Positions 24,327-32,887 of a stretch of 41,541 bases of DNA are shown piece after piece. This DNA is from an uncultured Verrucomicrobiales bacterium (GTDB lineage: Bacteria > Verrucomicrobiota > Verrucomicrobiia > Verrucomicrobiales > DEV007). Each line of letters opens with the position of its first letter. The stretch's first letter is position 1. The position numbers were made by a program, and so were the translations under genes. The notes beneath the pieces are model-generated. The model made no database searches. It was given only the letters and a program-made list of their open reading frames with translations, and was not told the origin of the DNA. Location of the stretch: NCBI GenBank assembly GCA_937891465.1, contig CALAHF010000085.1, positions 1-41,541 on the forward strand. The letters are read 5' to 3'.

Positions 24327-25793
24327 TCAAAGGAGATACATGATCGGGAACAGGAAGATCCAGACCAAGTCAACAAAGTGCCAGAACAAGCCGCCAACCT
24401 CTACCCGGTTAGCAAGGTGCTCTGGATTCTTCAAATATAGTTTTTTACCAAACATTACGAAGTGCAGCAAAACCAGCGCCCCACCGATAACGTGGAGACC
24501 GTGCAGTGCAGTCATCGTAAAATAAATCGCGTAGTAGTTTCCGTAACGCGGACCGTGATTGCCCATGAAACGGATATCACTGCGAGGAACGCTAATGGTG
24601 TGGTGCTCACCATGATCGTCATGCCCATCAGCATCTCCGTGGCCATGTTTTTCTTCAGCATGATCGCCCTTGTGTGGATCATCTTCGGACTTTTTCTCTT
24701 CAGACTTGGCGTGATTGCCGGCTGTATCTTCGAAATCTTCATGCGGGATGGTGTGAAGATTGATATAAGCGCTCTGAACTACTTTTCCCGGAATCGGCTC
24801 GCCCTTGAAGTGGCCACGAATTTTCTCCAGCGACTTTTCCTGAGCCTTCTCCCAGTTGGGTCGGACCTGATGATATTTCTCAAAAAAGCTCCACACCATT
24901 GATTCTTTCTGTCTGCCAATTGGTATCATCTGGAGATCGATCTGATGAGGAATCAATTCAACGTAATCATTGATGAGCTTGCCCTCCACCACAACATTAT
25001 CGATGTAGTTTAGCTTTTTCTCATCGTAATTGGTTACTTTCCGGTCTTTCGCCAGCAACTTGAATGGTTTAACTGCTGTCAACTCAGCCTTCGTAGAAAC
25101 AATTTTCAACTGAGCCGCCTCGCCTTTTTTCTTAGCAGCGCGGAACTCTTTCCGTGCTGCTGCCAAATCCTGAGAAACCCGGGCGCGCTTCTTATAAAAC
25201 CATTTCCTCAGGCCCTTCTCACCCTGAAGAGTAACGGTTTCTTCCCCCTCCATCACTGTGAAGTCTGGAAACGCTCCGTCCACATGTCCTACAAAAGCAG
25301 GCAGATCGCTCTGAAGGCTCAACGTAACCTTGGAAGCTTCGAACGAGATCTTGTCTGTACCATTCGCAATTTCGCCCTCTACAACGGAGTCATCAGTGAG
25401 TTTAATTCCATAGTGATGATTGAGCTTTTTGTTATACTCGAAGGCCTTCACGCACATGAAAATAGCAGCACAAGCGATCACAGCGGACATCCAATTCCGG
25501 AACACGTTCCAATTCCTTTCTTTCAAGGCAAGCCAGGCAAACACGACGAAGACGGACGACAGAATCAGAATAATCGTATTGAGGAATCCAAGCCAAATAC
25601 CCGACCCGTGAACATCCAGCCCCATTGGCCATGGAGTATCAACGCCATCATTAACGCCCACGCGGAGAAATACATACGCCGAAAAAAGGCCGCCAAAAAG
25701 CATCACCTCAGATGCAAGGAACAGCCAAATTCCAACTTTGGCGTTGTAAAGTCCCGTGTCTCGCCGGGCAGTTACTTCGTAGGGAATTTCCAT
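24327..25793 (-). CDS. coxC: cytochrome c oxidase subunit III with a large hydrophilic insertion
   Basis: The protein has 488 residues; bacterial subunit III usually has about 200-290. Residues 1-125 give the first membrane helices (KVGIWLFLASEVMLFGGL, IWLGFLNTIILILSS). The family resumes at about 410 with FMGNHGPRYGNYYAIYF and TALHGLHVIGG, and ends with a normal last helix. Between them, residues ~127-410 are hydrophilic: a beta-rich part, a coiled-coil-like basic stretch (about 195-240) and a His/Asp/Glu-rich run at ~358-398 (for example EEKHGHGDADGHDDHGEHH). The frame is continuous, so this is a true insertion and not a gene fusion by frameshift. The His-rich part could bind metal. Confidence 0.93.
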   Translation of the reverse strand: MEIPYEVTARRDTGLYNAKVGIWLFLASEVMLFGGLFSAYVFLRVGVNDGVDTPWPMGLDVHGSGIWLGFLNTIILILSSVFVVFAWLALKERNWNVFRNWMSAVIACAAIFMCVKAFEYNKKLNHHYGIKLTDDSVVEGEIANGTDKISFEASKVTLSLQSDLPAFVGHVDGAFPDFTVMEGEETVTLQGEKGLRKWFYKKRARVSQDLAAARKEFRAAKKKGEAAQLKIVSTKAELTAVKPFKLLAKDRKVTNYDEKKLNYIDNVVVEGKLINDYVELIPHQIDLQMIPIGRQKESMVWSFFEKYHQVRPNWEKAQEKSLEKIRGHFKGEPIPGKVVQSAYINLHTIPHEDFEDTAGNHAKSEEKKSEDDPHKGDHAEEKHGHGDADGHDDHGEHHTISVPRSDIRFMGNHGPRYGNYYAIYFTMTALHGLHVIGGALVLLHFVMFGKKLYLKNPEHLANRVEVGGLFWHFVDLVWIFLFPIMYLL

Positions 25794-25845
25794 GGTTTCG
25801 GAAAGATATAAGAAATCAAAACAAAAGTCAGGTCGTGATCTAAAA

Positions 25846-27792
25846 TCACTCGCCTTCGACCGTTTCTTCGGGAGTTAAATTTGGGGTTTCCTCAACCTCA
25901 TCGCCAGCGTCCGGCTCAAACTGAGGAGTAAAATCAGTGTCAGCACCTGGAACGCTATATTCATAGGGGTCACGATACGCAACAGGCTCTTCGATAAAGT
26001 TTCCATGCGGGGGCGGAGTCGGAGTCGACCACTCGAGAGTCGTCGCATCCCACGGGTTATCGTTTTTGATCTTCTTACCAGAGAACGCACTCCAGAAAAT
26101 ATTGATAATGAACGGCGCTTGAAAGACAGCAAGCAACCAGGCAGAGGTCGAAGTAACGATGTTGAGATCGATCAAATAAATCGAGTGATCGGCAGCACCC
26201 TCAGCAGTAACGCGTCCCATGGTGGCAAGCACCTCGTCAGTCCGACCCAGAAGAGATTGAAAGGCACGCGCAATCACGCCGTCACCCATAAAAATCTGTG
26301 CGCTAATTTCCTCATAAGCCTTGCCACCGTCAAACGCGCGACGGTGAAACCCTGCCATTCCCTGAAGCATCATCGGGAGGAAAATCCCATTCATGAAAAG
26401 CAATGAAGGCCAGAAGTGGAGATGACCCAGCATGGTGTTCATCTGGCGTCCAGTGTGTTTTGGATACCAGTGATAGATTCCTGCAAAAAGTCCAAAAATT
26501 GTACCTGGCGCAACCACATAGTGGAAGTGACCAATCACATAATAGGTGTCATGAAGGTGGAGGTCCGGAAGACTGAAAGCGAGCGGTAAACCGGTCAATC
26601 CACCAAAGCCAAACATTGGAATAAAGGCCGTTGCAAACAACATCGGAATGGTAAATCGAATCGAACCTCCCCACATCGAAATAAGAATCGATGTAATCAA
26701 GATCACCGAAGGCACGGAAATCAAAACCGTGGTCGTCTGGAAAAAGGTCGAAATCGCGGGTCCCATTCCCGTCATATACATGTGGTGAGCCCACACAATG
26801 AAGCTCAGGAATCCAAGCACCATAACCGCGTAAACCATTGTCTTATAGCCCCACAAAGGTTTTCGGGTGTTGCAGGGAATAATTTCCCCCACAATTGCAA
26901 TCGCAGGCAGAACAAGAACATAAACCTCCGGATGGCCAAGAAACCAAAAGAGGTGCTGGTAAAGAAGTGGACTACCGCCACCCGCAGCGATGAACTCAGC
27001 CCCGTTTACATTCAGGCCGGTGGGAACGAAGAAGCTGGTCCCTGCCATGCGGTCCATCAACTGCATGATCGCCGCTACTTCAAGAGGCGGGAATGCCAAC
27101 AAAAGTAGAAAACCAGTGACCAGCATCGCCCAAACAAAGAAGGGCATCCGCATCCAAGTCATACCACGACACCGCAAATTAATGATCGTGGTGATAAAGT
27201 TTACCGCTCCCAAGAGGGATGAAGAGATCAAAAACACCATCCCGACCAGCCATAAGGTTTGCCCGGTCCAAAACAAATCACCGAAGTGAAGATCCGTCGT
27301 CGTGGCTAAAGGAGAGTAGTTGGTCCAACCGACTTTCGCTGCTCCTGAAGGGAGAAAGAACGATGCCAACATTACGATACCACCTATGAGAAACGACCAA
27401 AAGCTGGCCATATTCAGTCGAGGAAAAGCCATATCCGGCGCTCCGATTTGCAAAGGGGTGACGTAATTACCAAACGCACCAAACGCCAACGGGACGACCC
27501 CAAGGAAAACCATAATCGTTCCGTGCATCGCTCCGAACATATTATAAAGCTCACCGGTCACTTTTCCTTCATCATCCAGCCATGCCTGAAACCACGGGAA
27601 ATCAGAAAGCATGGGGACTGCGCGATCCGGAAAGGCAATACTCCATCGCATCACCATCATGAGGAAGAATCCGATCGCCAAAAAAGTCAGAGCGACAAAT
27701 CCGTACTGCAAACCGATCACCTTGTGATCGGTTGAGAAAATGTACTTTTTCCAGAAAGGAGGGTCGTGATGTTCGTGGGCGTCTGCGCTCAT
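25846..27792 (-). CDS. coxA: cytochrome c oxidase subunit I (A1-type heme-copper oxidase)
   Basis: The protein has 648 residues and 12 core helices. All cofactor ligands are present: low-spin heme His90 (AMHGT) and His424, high-spin heme His422 (GHFHYVV), CuB His287 with cross-linked Tyr291 (WFLGHPEVYVLVLPA), and His336-His337 (WAHHMYM). Glu289 in HPEVY marks a D-channel A1-type enzyme. The loop around 475-545 and an acidic Pro-rich tail of about 60 residues are longer than in minimal forms. It reduces oxygen to water and pumps protons, and contrasts with the ligand-poor CcoN-like protein of the same run. Confidence 0.97.
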   Translation of the reverse strand: MSADAHEHHDPPFWKKYIFSTDHKVIGLQYGFVALTFLAIGFFLMMVMRWSIAFPDRAVPMLSDFPWFQAWLDDEGKVTGELYNMFGAMHGTIMVFLGVVPLAFGAFGNYVTPLQIGAPDMAFPRLNMASFWSFLIGGIVMLASFFLPSGAAKVGWTNYSPLATTTDLHFGDLFWTGQTLWLVGMVFLISSSLLGAVNFITTIINLRCRGMTWMRMPFFVWAMLVTGFLLLLAFPPLEVAAIMQLMDRMAGTSFFVPTGLNVNGAEFIAAGGGSPLLYQHLFWFLGHPEVYVLVLPAIAIVGEIIPCNTRKPLWGYKTMVYAVMVLGFLSFIVWAHHMYMTGMGPAISTFFQTTTVLISVPSVILITSILISMWGGSIRFTIPMLFATAFIPMFGFGGLTGLPLAFSLPDLHLHDTYYVIGHFHYVVAPGTIFGLFAGIYHWYPKHTGRQMNTMLGHLHFWPSLLFMNGIFLPMMLQGMAGFHRRAFDGGKAYEEISAQIFMGDGVIARAFQSLLGRTDEVLATMGRVTAEGAADHSIYLIDLNIVTSTSAWLLAVFQAPFIINIFWSAFSGKKIKNDNPWDATTLEWSTPTPPPHGNFIEEPVAYRDPYEYSVPGADTDFTPQFEPDAGDEVEETPNLTPEETVEGE

Positions 27793-27844
27793 GATTTCCG
27801 ATGCTTCAGCTATTCAAAAATAAAAATTTAACGTTAAGTGGTGA

Positions 27845-28579
27845 CTATTGAACAGGCTCGCCTGTCAGCAAATCAACCTTTGCTCCTTCCAACATTGCAT
27901 CCTCCGGAATGGCGAGTAATCCAGCTTCGTCCCAAATTCCTTTTCCTCCAAATTCTTCACGTGCGGCCTTCATCATTTCAGCAGTAACGACTCCGTCATC
28001 CCCTTCAGGAAGAGCTCCGTAAGTCCTGCGGATATAAGTTGCCACTTGAGCCAACTTTTCGTCATTAAGCGCGCTCCATGCTGGCATTAATTGATTGTAA
28101 GACTGTCCAGCAACGGTAAACGGTCCATTAATTCCGTTAATCAGAATTGCACCAACACGTTTCGTGCCACCGTCAACCCACTCGGACCCAGCCAAAGGAG
28201 GGTATTGACCGGGTGCTCCCATTCCTGAGTCCTGGTGACACAATTTACAGTTTTGATAAACCTTCTTACCACCCTTCATCCATTTATCGATCCAAGGAGA
28301 ATTATCTTCTGCTGCAGCATCGCCGCCTTCGCCTGGACGCGGCTCAGGCACATACCCATCATGAGCATAAATGGAGTCTTTAAATCCATTGCTGTTTCCC
28401 AGAACAATCCCACCGCAAATCAGAATCATTGCGCAAAGAACCATTGCCAGCATCCCCATTTGTTCCTTCCCCGCAGGCATAAGAACCCGCTCGCGTTTCA
28501 CCGCATCGTGCATGTCTACAACACTGGTTTTGCCAGAGTTGTAGTCCAGATTTTGATCGCTGTTTGGGTCGCTACTCAT
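27845..28579 (-). CDS. membrane-anchored monoheme cytochrome c
   Basis: The protein has 244 residues. A cytoplasmic N-terminus of about 40 residues and one helix (MLAMVLCAMILICGGIVLG) precede a periplasmic class I cytochrome c domain. The heme site is CKLCH (Cys111, Cys114, His115) and the likely Met ligand is in NQLMPAW. A ~60-residue C-terminal extension follows. Placed just before subunit I, it may be the electron donor to CuA in place of the fused cytochrome found in caa3 oxidases. Confidence 0.88.
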   Translation of the reverse strand: MSSDPNSDQNLDYNSGKTSVVDMHDAVKRERVLMPAGKEQMGMLAMVLCAMILICGGIVLGNSNGFKDSIYAHDGYVPEPRPGEGGDAAAEDNSPWIDKWMKGGKKVYQNCKLCHQDSGMGAPGQYPPLAGSEWVDGGTKRVGAILINGINGPFTVAGQSYNQLMPAWSALNDEKLAQVATYIRRTYGALPEGDDGVVTAEMMKAAREEFGGKGIWDEAGLLAIPEDAMLEGAKVDLLTGEPVQ

Positions 28580-28598
28580 GTCAATTCACAGTAGAAAA

Positions 28599-29198
28599 TC
28601 ACTTCAATTCCGCAGGTAATGGTTGGTCCTTTTTTCTGGAAAGCAGATAATCTACCAATGCCTCTGCATCGGACGTTGGCTCCCATTCATCACCATTCTT
28701 CACGTAAAGATTTCGGTAAGCAGGCATCATGTTTACTGAAGATACGCTTTTGGGATTGCTGAGGATACGATGAAGTGCCTCTCGATCCATCCGGCTTCCA
28801 ACATTTGATAAATCCTGTCCAATCCGCTGATAACCCAGCATTGCAACCGATTCGCCATGGTAATCTTGTGGCCGCGTTTCACGCATTTGCCCTTGACGAC
28901 CGCCCCAGCCTTCATGCCACATATCTGGCCCTGCATAGGTTGGCCGAACCATTTGAGTGTGACAGTAGACACACCCCTCACGCACATAAATTTCAGCACC
29001 GAAATCACTAGCACCGACAGTTGCTGCAACCGAAGAGGGATACTGAGCAAAATTTCCAGCAACTTCTTCTCCTTCAGCATATTCAACAGGCTGCGCAAGT
29101 GCCTCCCGATTATAGGGCACAACGATCATCAAGACCCAAGGCACGCCAAAAGCGAGTCCGAGTCCTGAAAGCAACTTCCATAAAGAGTTCTGATTCAT
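28599..29198 (-). CDS. CcoO-like membrane-anchored cytochrome c
   Basis: The protein has 199 residues. One N-terminal helix (LLSGLGLAFGVPWVLMIVV) is followed by a cytochrome domain typical of CcoO/FixO: EIYVREGCVYCHTQMVRP (Cys76, Cys79, His80), RIGQDLSNVGSRMD and the Met ligand region MMPAYRNL. In cbb3 oxidases CcoO passes electrons to the CcoN subunit. Here its partner, encoded directly upstream, lacks most heme and copper ligands, so this protein more likely relays electrons toward the A1 oxidase. Confidence 0.9.
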   Translation of the reverse strand: MNQNSLWKLLSGLGLAFGVPWVLMIVVPYNREALAQPVEYAEGEEVAGNFAQYPSSVAATVGASDFGAEIYVREGCVYCHTQMVRPTYAGPDMWHEGWGGRQGQMRETRPQDYHGESVAMLGYQRIGQDLSNVGSRMDREALHRILSNPKSVSSVNMMPAYRNLYVKNGDEWEPTSDAEALVDYLLSRKKDQPLPAELK

Positions 29199-29242
29199 TT
29201 TGTAATCAAAAAATACTAAATCGTTCGTCTAACCATTTACCA

Positions 29243-30724
29243 CTAAACCACTTCCTCGGAAGTAAGACCCGCAGCTGCTTCCGAAGTTGCAACCGATCCC
29301 GGCTCAACATGAATTAGCGTGGGCCCTTCCGTTTTCCGTCCGCGACCGATAAACATCAGTCCCATTTGGTAAACGAACCATAAATTCGAAATTCCAATCA
29401 AGAGCCAAGCAAGTATCCGCCCAATCACATAACCCTGGCTATTTTCCACAGACAATCCGAATCGGGTCGCGTAGTCGGCCATATTTCCACCCTGAGCGAT
29501 TCCGCCTACTAGCATGACCAATACCACCGTGAGGATTCCGTATGCACTCAACCAAAAATGCCAGCGAATCATCCCGCCGGAAACCCATTCACATCCAGTA
29601 ATTCGAGGAACGATAAAATACATTGCACCAAAAATGGTCATTGAGAAGAACCCGTAAACCGCAAGCGTATCAAGTCCGACCAGAAAGTGACTGAACTGGA
29701 GATATTTCCCAACCGGAAAATAAGCGTTTAAGCCGGCCAACACTCCATACATCGCAAGAAGGAACATGCCAAACATCGTGAAGCGCAAACTCGGGCTGAA
29801 TTCCCACAAGCGGGAACGCCCACGAAGTGTCATCAAAAGGTTTGTCGCGGTTGCGATCACAGCGATCAAGATGAAAACTGAGGCAGCTCCGCTGATTGCA
29901 GGCATCCATGCTGGAAATGGACCGCCCATAAAACGTTGAAACCCTGTCCAACCAGCAAGAATAGCCAATGCCCAAAACGCCATCTTTGCGAGAGGATAGC
30001 TGTAAATTGGACGCCCTGCGATTTTAGGAACGATATAATATGCGACCGCAAGTGATACAGGGGCAAACCAGAAATAGATCAAATTCGATATAAACCAAGC
30101 GTTGGTTCCTGCAGCCATTACTGGCGCGGCTCCGTTACCGATAAAGACGTTAGCGGTGATAAAGATCCAGGGGAACCAAACCGCAGCACCGATAATGAAG
30201 AGCTCTGACACATAAACCCCGCCTGCCCGACGGACTCGATACATCGGAATCACCCAAATAGTGATCAGTAAATACGAGGCCCCCAAAAGCGGCCACAACC
30301 AAGCTGGGAAATCCAACCATGGCAATGAACGACCAGCTCCAAAAATGATTCCAAATGTTCCCAGACCAACCGCAAAATTCCAGACATGACCGGCTACAAT
30401 CACGCAAGTGGACTGCAAACGCCCCAGCCCTACACGAGTAAGACGTACCATGATCCAAAGGATAACTCCCATGCCAGCCTGCATCGCCCAACCATACACA
30501 AGTGCATTCATATGCGCCGGGAAGAGACGGCCATAGCCAAAGATCGGCATGTCCTGAAACATCGTTGGAACAGCAAGTTTTAACGAGCTCAAAAAGCCAA
30601 GTGCTGTCGCCACGAACAGCCATACCGCTGCACTAGTGAAAAAGAGCATCACAGGAAAGCGCACTGATTTATCAATCTCAGCGCGTTCCAGAATGTCTTC
30701 AGACGTGGCGTTTAAATCACTCAT
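29243..30724 (-). CDS. CcoN-like heme-copper oxidase subunit lacking most cofactor ligands
   Basis: The protein has 493 residues and 12-13 membrane helices and aligns without gaps to cbb3 subunit I in the key helices. The low-spin heme His of helix II is kept (His71 in FPAHMNALVYGW). The CuB His of helix VI is Ser213 (WFISNLIYF for WWGHNAVGF). The CuB His pair of helix VII is Gln263-Arg264 (TGFQRFM for AGPHHLH). The H-x-H of helix X that binds both hemes is Leu351-x-Thr353 (VGLDTLAVYGF). Thus five of six ligands are gone, while VPKIAGRPIYSY and GAMYFIVPR stay conserved. It cannot be a normal oxidase. It probably serves as a structural or quinone/cytochrome-docking subunit with the CcoO-like cytochrome. 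Confidence 0.9.
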   Translation of the reverse strand: MSDLNATSEDILERAEIDKSVRFPVMLFFTSAAVWLFVATALGFLSSLKLAVPTMFQDMPIFGYGRLFPAHMNALVYGWAMQAGMGVILWIMVRLTRVGLGRLQSTCVIVAGHVWNFAVGLGTFGIIFGAGRSLPWLDFPAWLWPLLGASYLLITIWVIPMYRVRRAGGVYVSELFIIGAAVWFPWIFITANVFIGNGAAPVMAAGTNAWFISNLIYFWFAPVSLAVAYYIVPKIAGRPIYSYPLAKMAFWALAILAGWTGFQRFMGGPFPAWMPAISGAASVFILIAVIATATNLLMTLRGRSRLWEFSPSLRFTMFGMFLLAMYGVLAGLNAYFPVGKYLQFSHFLVGLDTLAVYGFFSMTIFGAMYFIVPRITGCEWVSGGMIRWHFWLSAYGILTVVLVMLVGGIAQGGNMADYATRFGLSVENSQGYVIGRILAWLLIGISNLWFVYQMGLMFIGRGRKTEGPTLIHVEPGSVATSEAAAGLTSEEVV

Positions 30725-30738
30725 TTTGAATTCGAAAA

Positions 30739-31230
30739 TTACTTACTTTGCTGCGCTCCCGCTGCTTTACCGCCTTTTGCCTTACCTTCGTTGCTCTTCT
30801 TAGGCTTTGATTCGGGAGCAGGGGCAGTTTGAGCTGGAACCAGAGGATCTTCGCTATTTTTTGCGGCCGCGGCCTTTTCCGCCGCGGCTTTTGCAGCATT
30901 CCCAGCAATGTTTTTAAGATCCGTTTCCGAGCCCGGAACGATCATTGAACTTGCTTTGGCCGAACTCGCAGAAAACGACGCCATCGATGCCTCGACCTTT
31001 TTCTGGTCAAAAAGGGAGTCCTGGGCCGATACAACCTCTTTTAAATTACCGTCACGTTTCTCGATTTGCGCGGGCGTGAACTGCCCGCTCTCAGTAGCTT
31101 CTGCTCCCGTCTTAAAATCAGCAATCCACAAAACGAGGCCCGCCAGTAAGCCGAAGCTCACAAACGTAAGCGCTCCCGCGACGGTTGCCCGAAGTCGGTT
31201 TTCGCTTGAATCTGCAGGATGTTCACTCAT
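30739..31230 (-). CDS. single-pass membrane protein of unknown function in the respiratory run
   Basis: The protein has 163 residues. A short N-terminus and one helix (ALTFVSFGLLAGLVLWI) precede a periplasmic region with an Asn/Gln/Ser-rich helix and a long Ala/Lys/Pro-rich tail. It lacks heme, copper or Cys motifs. The gene lies between actF and the CcoN-like gene, only 14 bases from the latter, so it is likely a linker or accessory subunit of that module. I do not recognise the family. Confidence 0.65.
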   Translation of the reverse strand: MSEHPADSSENRLRATVAGALTFVSFGLLAGLVLWIADFKTGAEATESGQFTPAQIEKRDGNLKEVVSAQDSLFDQKKVEASMASFSASSAKASSMIVPGSETDLKNIAGNAAKAAAEKAAAAKNSEDPLVPAQTAPAPESKPKKSNEGKAKGGKAAGAQQSK

Positions 31231-31248
31231 TCAAAAAAACTTATGTTT

Positions 31249-31291
31249 GGATCAACAGGGTTGGCTCGTTGATTCAATAGGGTTGGTTCGT
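31249..31291. repeat. CAATAGGGT interspersed repeat between actF and the next gene
   Basis: Two direct units (ATCAACAGGGTTGG and TTCAATAGGGTTGG) make a 43-base element in the 78-base gap between the actF stop and the start of the one-helix protein. Confidence 0.8.
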
Positions 31292-31308
31292 TTCTAATAA
31301 AATTCAGG

Positions 31309-32847
31309 TCAGTTAACAACGTTTAGACTTTCATCAAGACGAGGGTCACGACAAGGGAAAAGGCTGGCTGTACCGAGGCGCCAGAGGAAGAAAAATCCGA
31401 AGATTCCGCCAACAGCAAGAAAAGCAATCACATCATACCAGATGGCACCCGGGATCGTCATCATGCCGCCATCAGTAAGTGACGGCCCACGCTCTGGGAT
31501 GATAATCCAATAGATATCAAGGACGTGCATACACAATATCCACGCAGAAGCGGTGCAAATATAAGTCAGGTTCTTTTTAGCCTGCTGAATCAAAAGCATC
31601 AGGAATGGAATGAAGAAGTGGCCCACTACGAGAGCGAGAATGGTATACATGTTCCAAAATTCCGCGTTCCGCTGGAGGTAGAAACGAGTCTCTTCGGTAA
31701 TATTTGCATACCAGATCAGGAAGAACTGAGAAAATGCGATGTAACCCCAGAAGACCGTAAAAGCGAAGAGCAGACGTCCCATAAGGAGATAATGCTCAGG
31801 CGTCACAACCTTTTTAAGATATCCAACCTTCATCAAAACCGTGATAACCAAGATCAGAAGCGCCATGGAGTTCAAAGCCGAACCTGCAAACAGGTAAACT
31901 CCCCACATGGTTGAAAACCACGTGTAATCGAGGGCCATCAACCAATCAAAAACCAAAAACGTCCAGGCTGTAGCGAAAAACGGAAGGAATCCGCAAGCCC
32001 ATTTGCGCTGAAGTAAAAACCACTTCGGATCTCCATCCTTATCATTCTTCACTGACCAAAAACGAAGGGCATAAATAATTCCGACGAGTGCGATAAAATA
32101 CAAAACGAATCGGAACGTCCACGCGCCTTCATTGAGATAACCGCGCTTTTTCCACAGCATATAATTACCATCGTGGTGATCAAGATAGACTTCCTTTGCA
32201 ATCTCTTCCTTCAGCGCTCCTTCAGAAAGATCATGCTCAGTAACTTTTGCCAAGTCGGCCTCCTGTTTTGCAAGCTGATCTGATAAAGCCATCTTTGCTC
32301 CGGGCCTCGCCTTCGCTTGGTCAGCTAAGTTTTGAGCTTTAAATGCATCAAATTCAGACTGAGCCGTTTTCTGACCAGCTTCGTATTCGCCCTTAAGCTT
32401 TGCCACAGCACCTTCTTCATACCTCGCATCGACCTTCTCATCCAAAGCTGCCTTTAAAGGAATCCACTCCCAGAGTGCTTCTTTAAAAGTTGGAACGGTC
32501 ACCAACGGGATCCCTAAAATCAGAACAAACAAAACCATCGTCCCGATATTCTCCATCATTCGGCGAACGACGATTCCCCAACCTGAGTTGGATGCATGGT
32601 GAAGCAACGTCCAGAAAATCCCACCGATCGAAAGCGTCAGGAAAAACACGATAGCGAACAACCATGAGTAAGCCATTGCCCCGGATCGCGAGTAACCACC
32701 CTCCTGCTCAGCGCCACCCGTTGCAGCAAGAACAATAAAGATGATTGCAAAAAGCACACCACCTCCAAGGAGAAGAAACTTCAAAAGGCCTCCGCCCTTG
32801 AAATGTTCCCCGTCGCGGAAATCGTCTGCGTCTTTCAGTCCTGCCAT
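31309..32847 (-). CDS. actF: alternative complex III quinone-binding subunit ActF, with insertion
   Basis: The protein has 512 residues; ActF is usually about 400. It has around ten membrane helices and belongs to the same family as ActC, with typical blocks such as GYLNEGAWTFRFVLYF, FLVFDWLMALDYTWFSTMWG and WYANITEETRFY. It is part of the membrane domain that oxidises menaquinol or ubiquinol. Residues ~133-220 form a charged, Ala/Lys/Glu-rich, coiled-coil-like insertion between the third helix and the next conserved block. It is the last of the six act genes. Confidence 0.93.
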   Translation of the reverse strand: MAGLKDADDFRDGEHFKGGGLLKFLLLGGGVLFAIIFIVLAATGGAEQEGGYSRSGAMAYSWLFAIVFFLTLSIGGIFWTLLHHASNSGWGIVVRRMMENIGTMVLFVLILGIPLVTVPTFKEALWEWIPLKAALDEKVDARYEEGAVAKLKGEYEAGQKTAQSEFDAFKAQNLADQAKARPGAKMALSDQLAKQEADLAKVTEHDLSEGALKEEIAKEVYLDHHDGNYMLWKKRGYLNEGAWTFRFVLYFIALVGIIYALRFWSVKNDKDGDPKWFLLQRKWACGFLPFFATAWTFLVFDWLMALDYTWFSTMWGVYLFAGSALNSMALLILVITVLMKVGYLKKVVTPEHYLLMGRLLFAFTVFWGYIAFSQFFLIWYANITEETRFYLQRNAEFWNMYTILALVVGHFFIPFLMLLIQQAKKNLTYICTASAWILCMHVLDIYWIIIPERGPSLTDGGMMTIPGAIWYDVIAFLAVGGIFGFFFLWRLGTASLFPCRDPRLDESLNVVN

Positions 32848-32887
32848 GGTTTGTGGTTACTAAAAATTGGAATCAAAAAAGAATAAG

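Noticed and set aside
29243-30724. Annotating the CcoN-like gene as a working cbb3 oxidase
   Set aside because: The fold matches, but five of six heme and CuB ligands are replaced in gap-free alignment, so oxygen reduction at a heme-CuB site is not credible.
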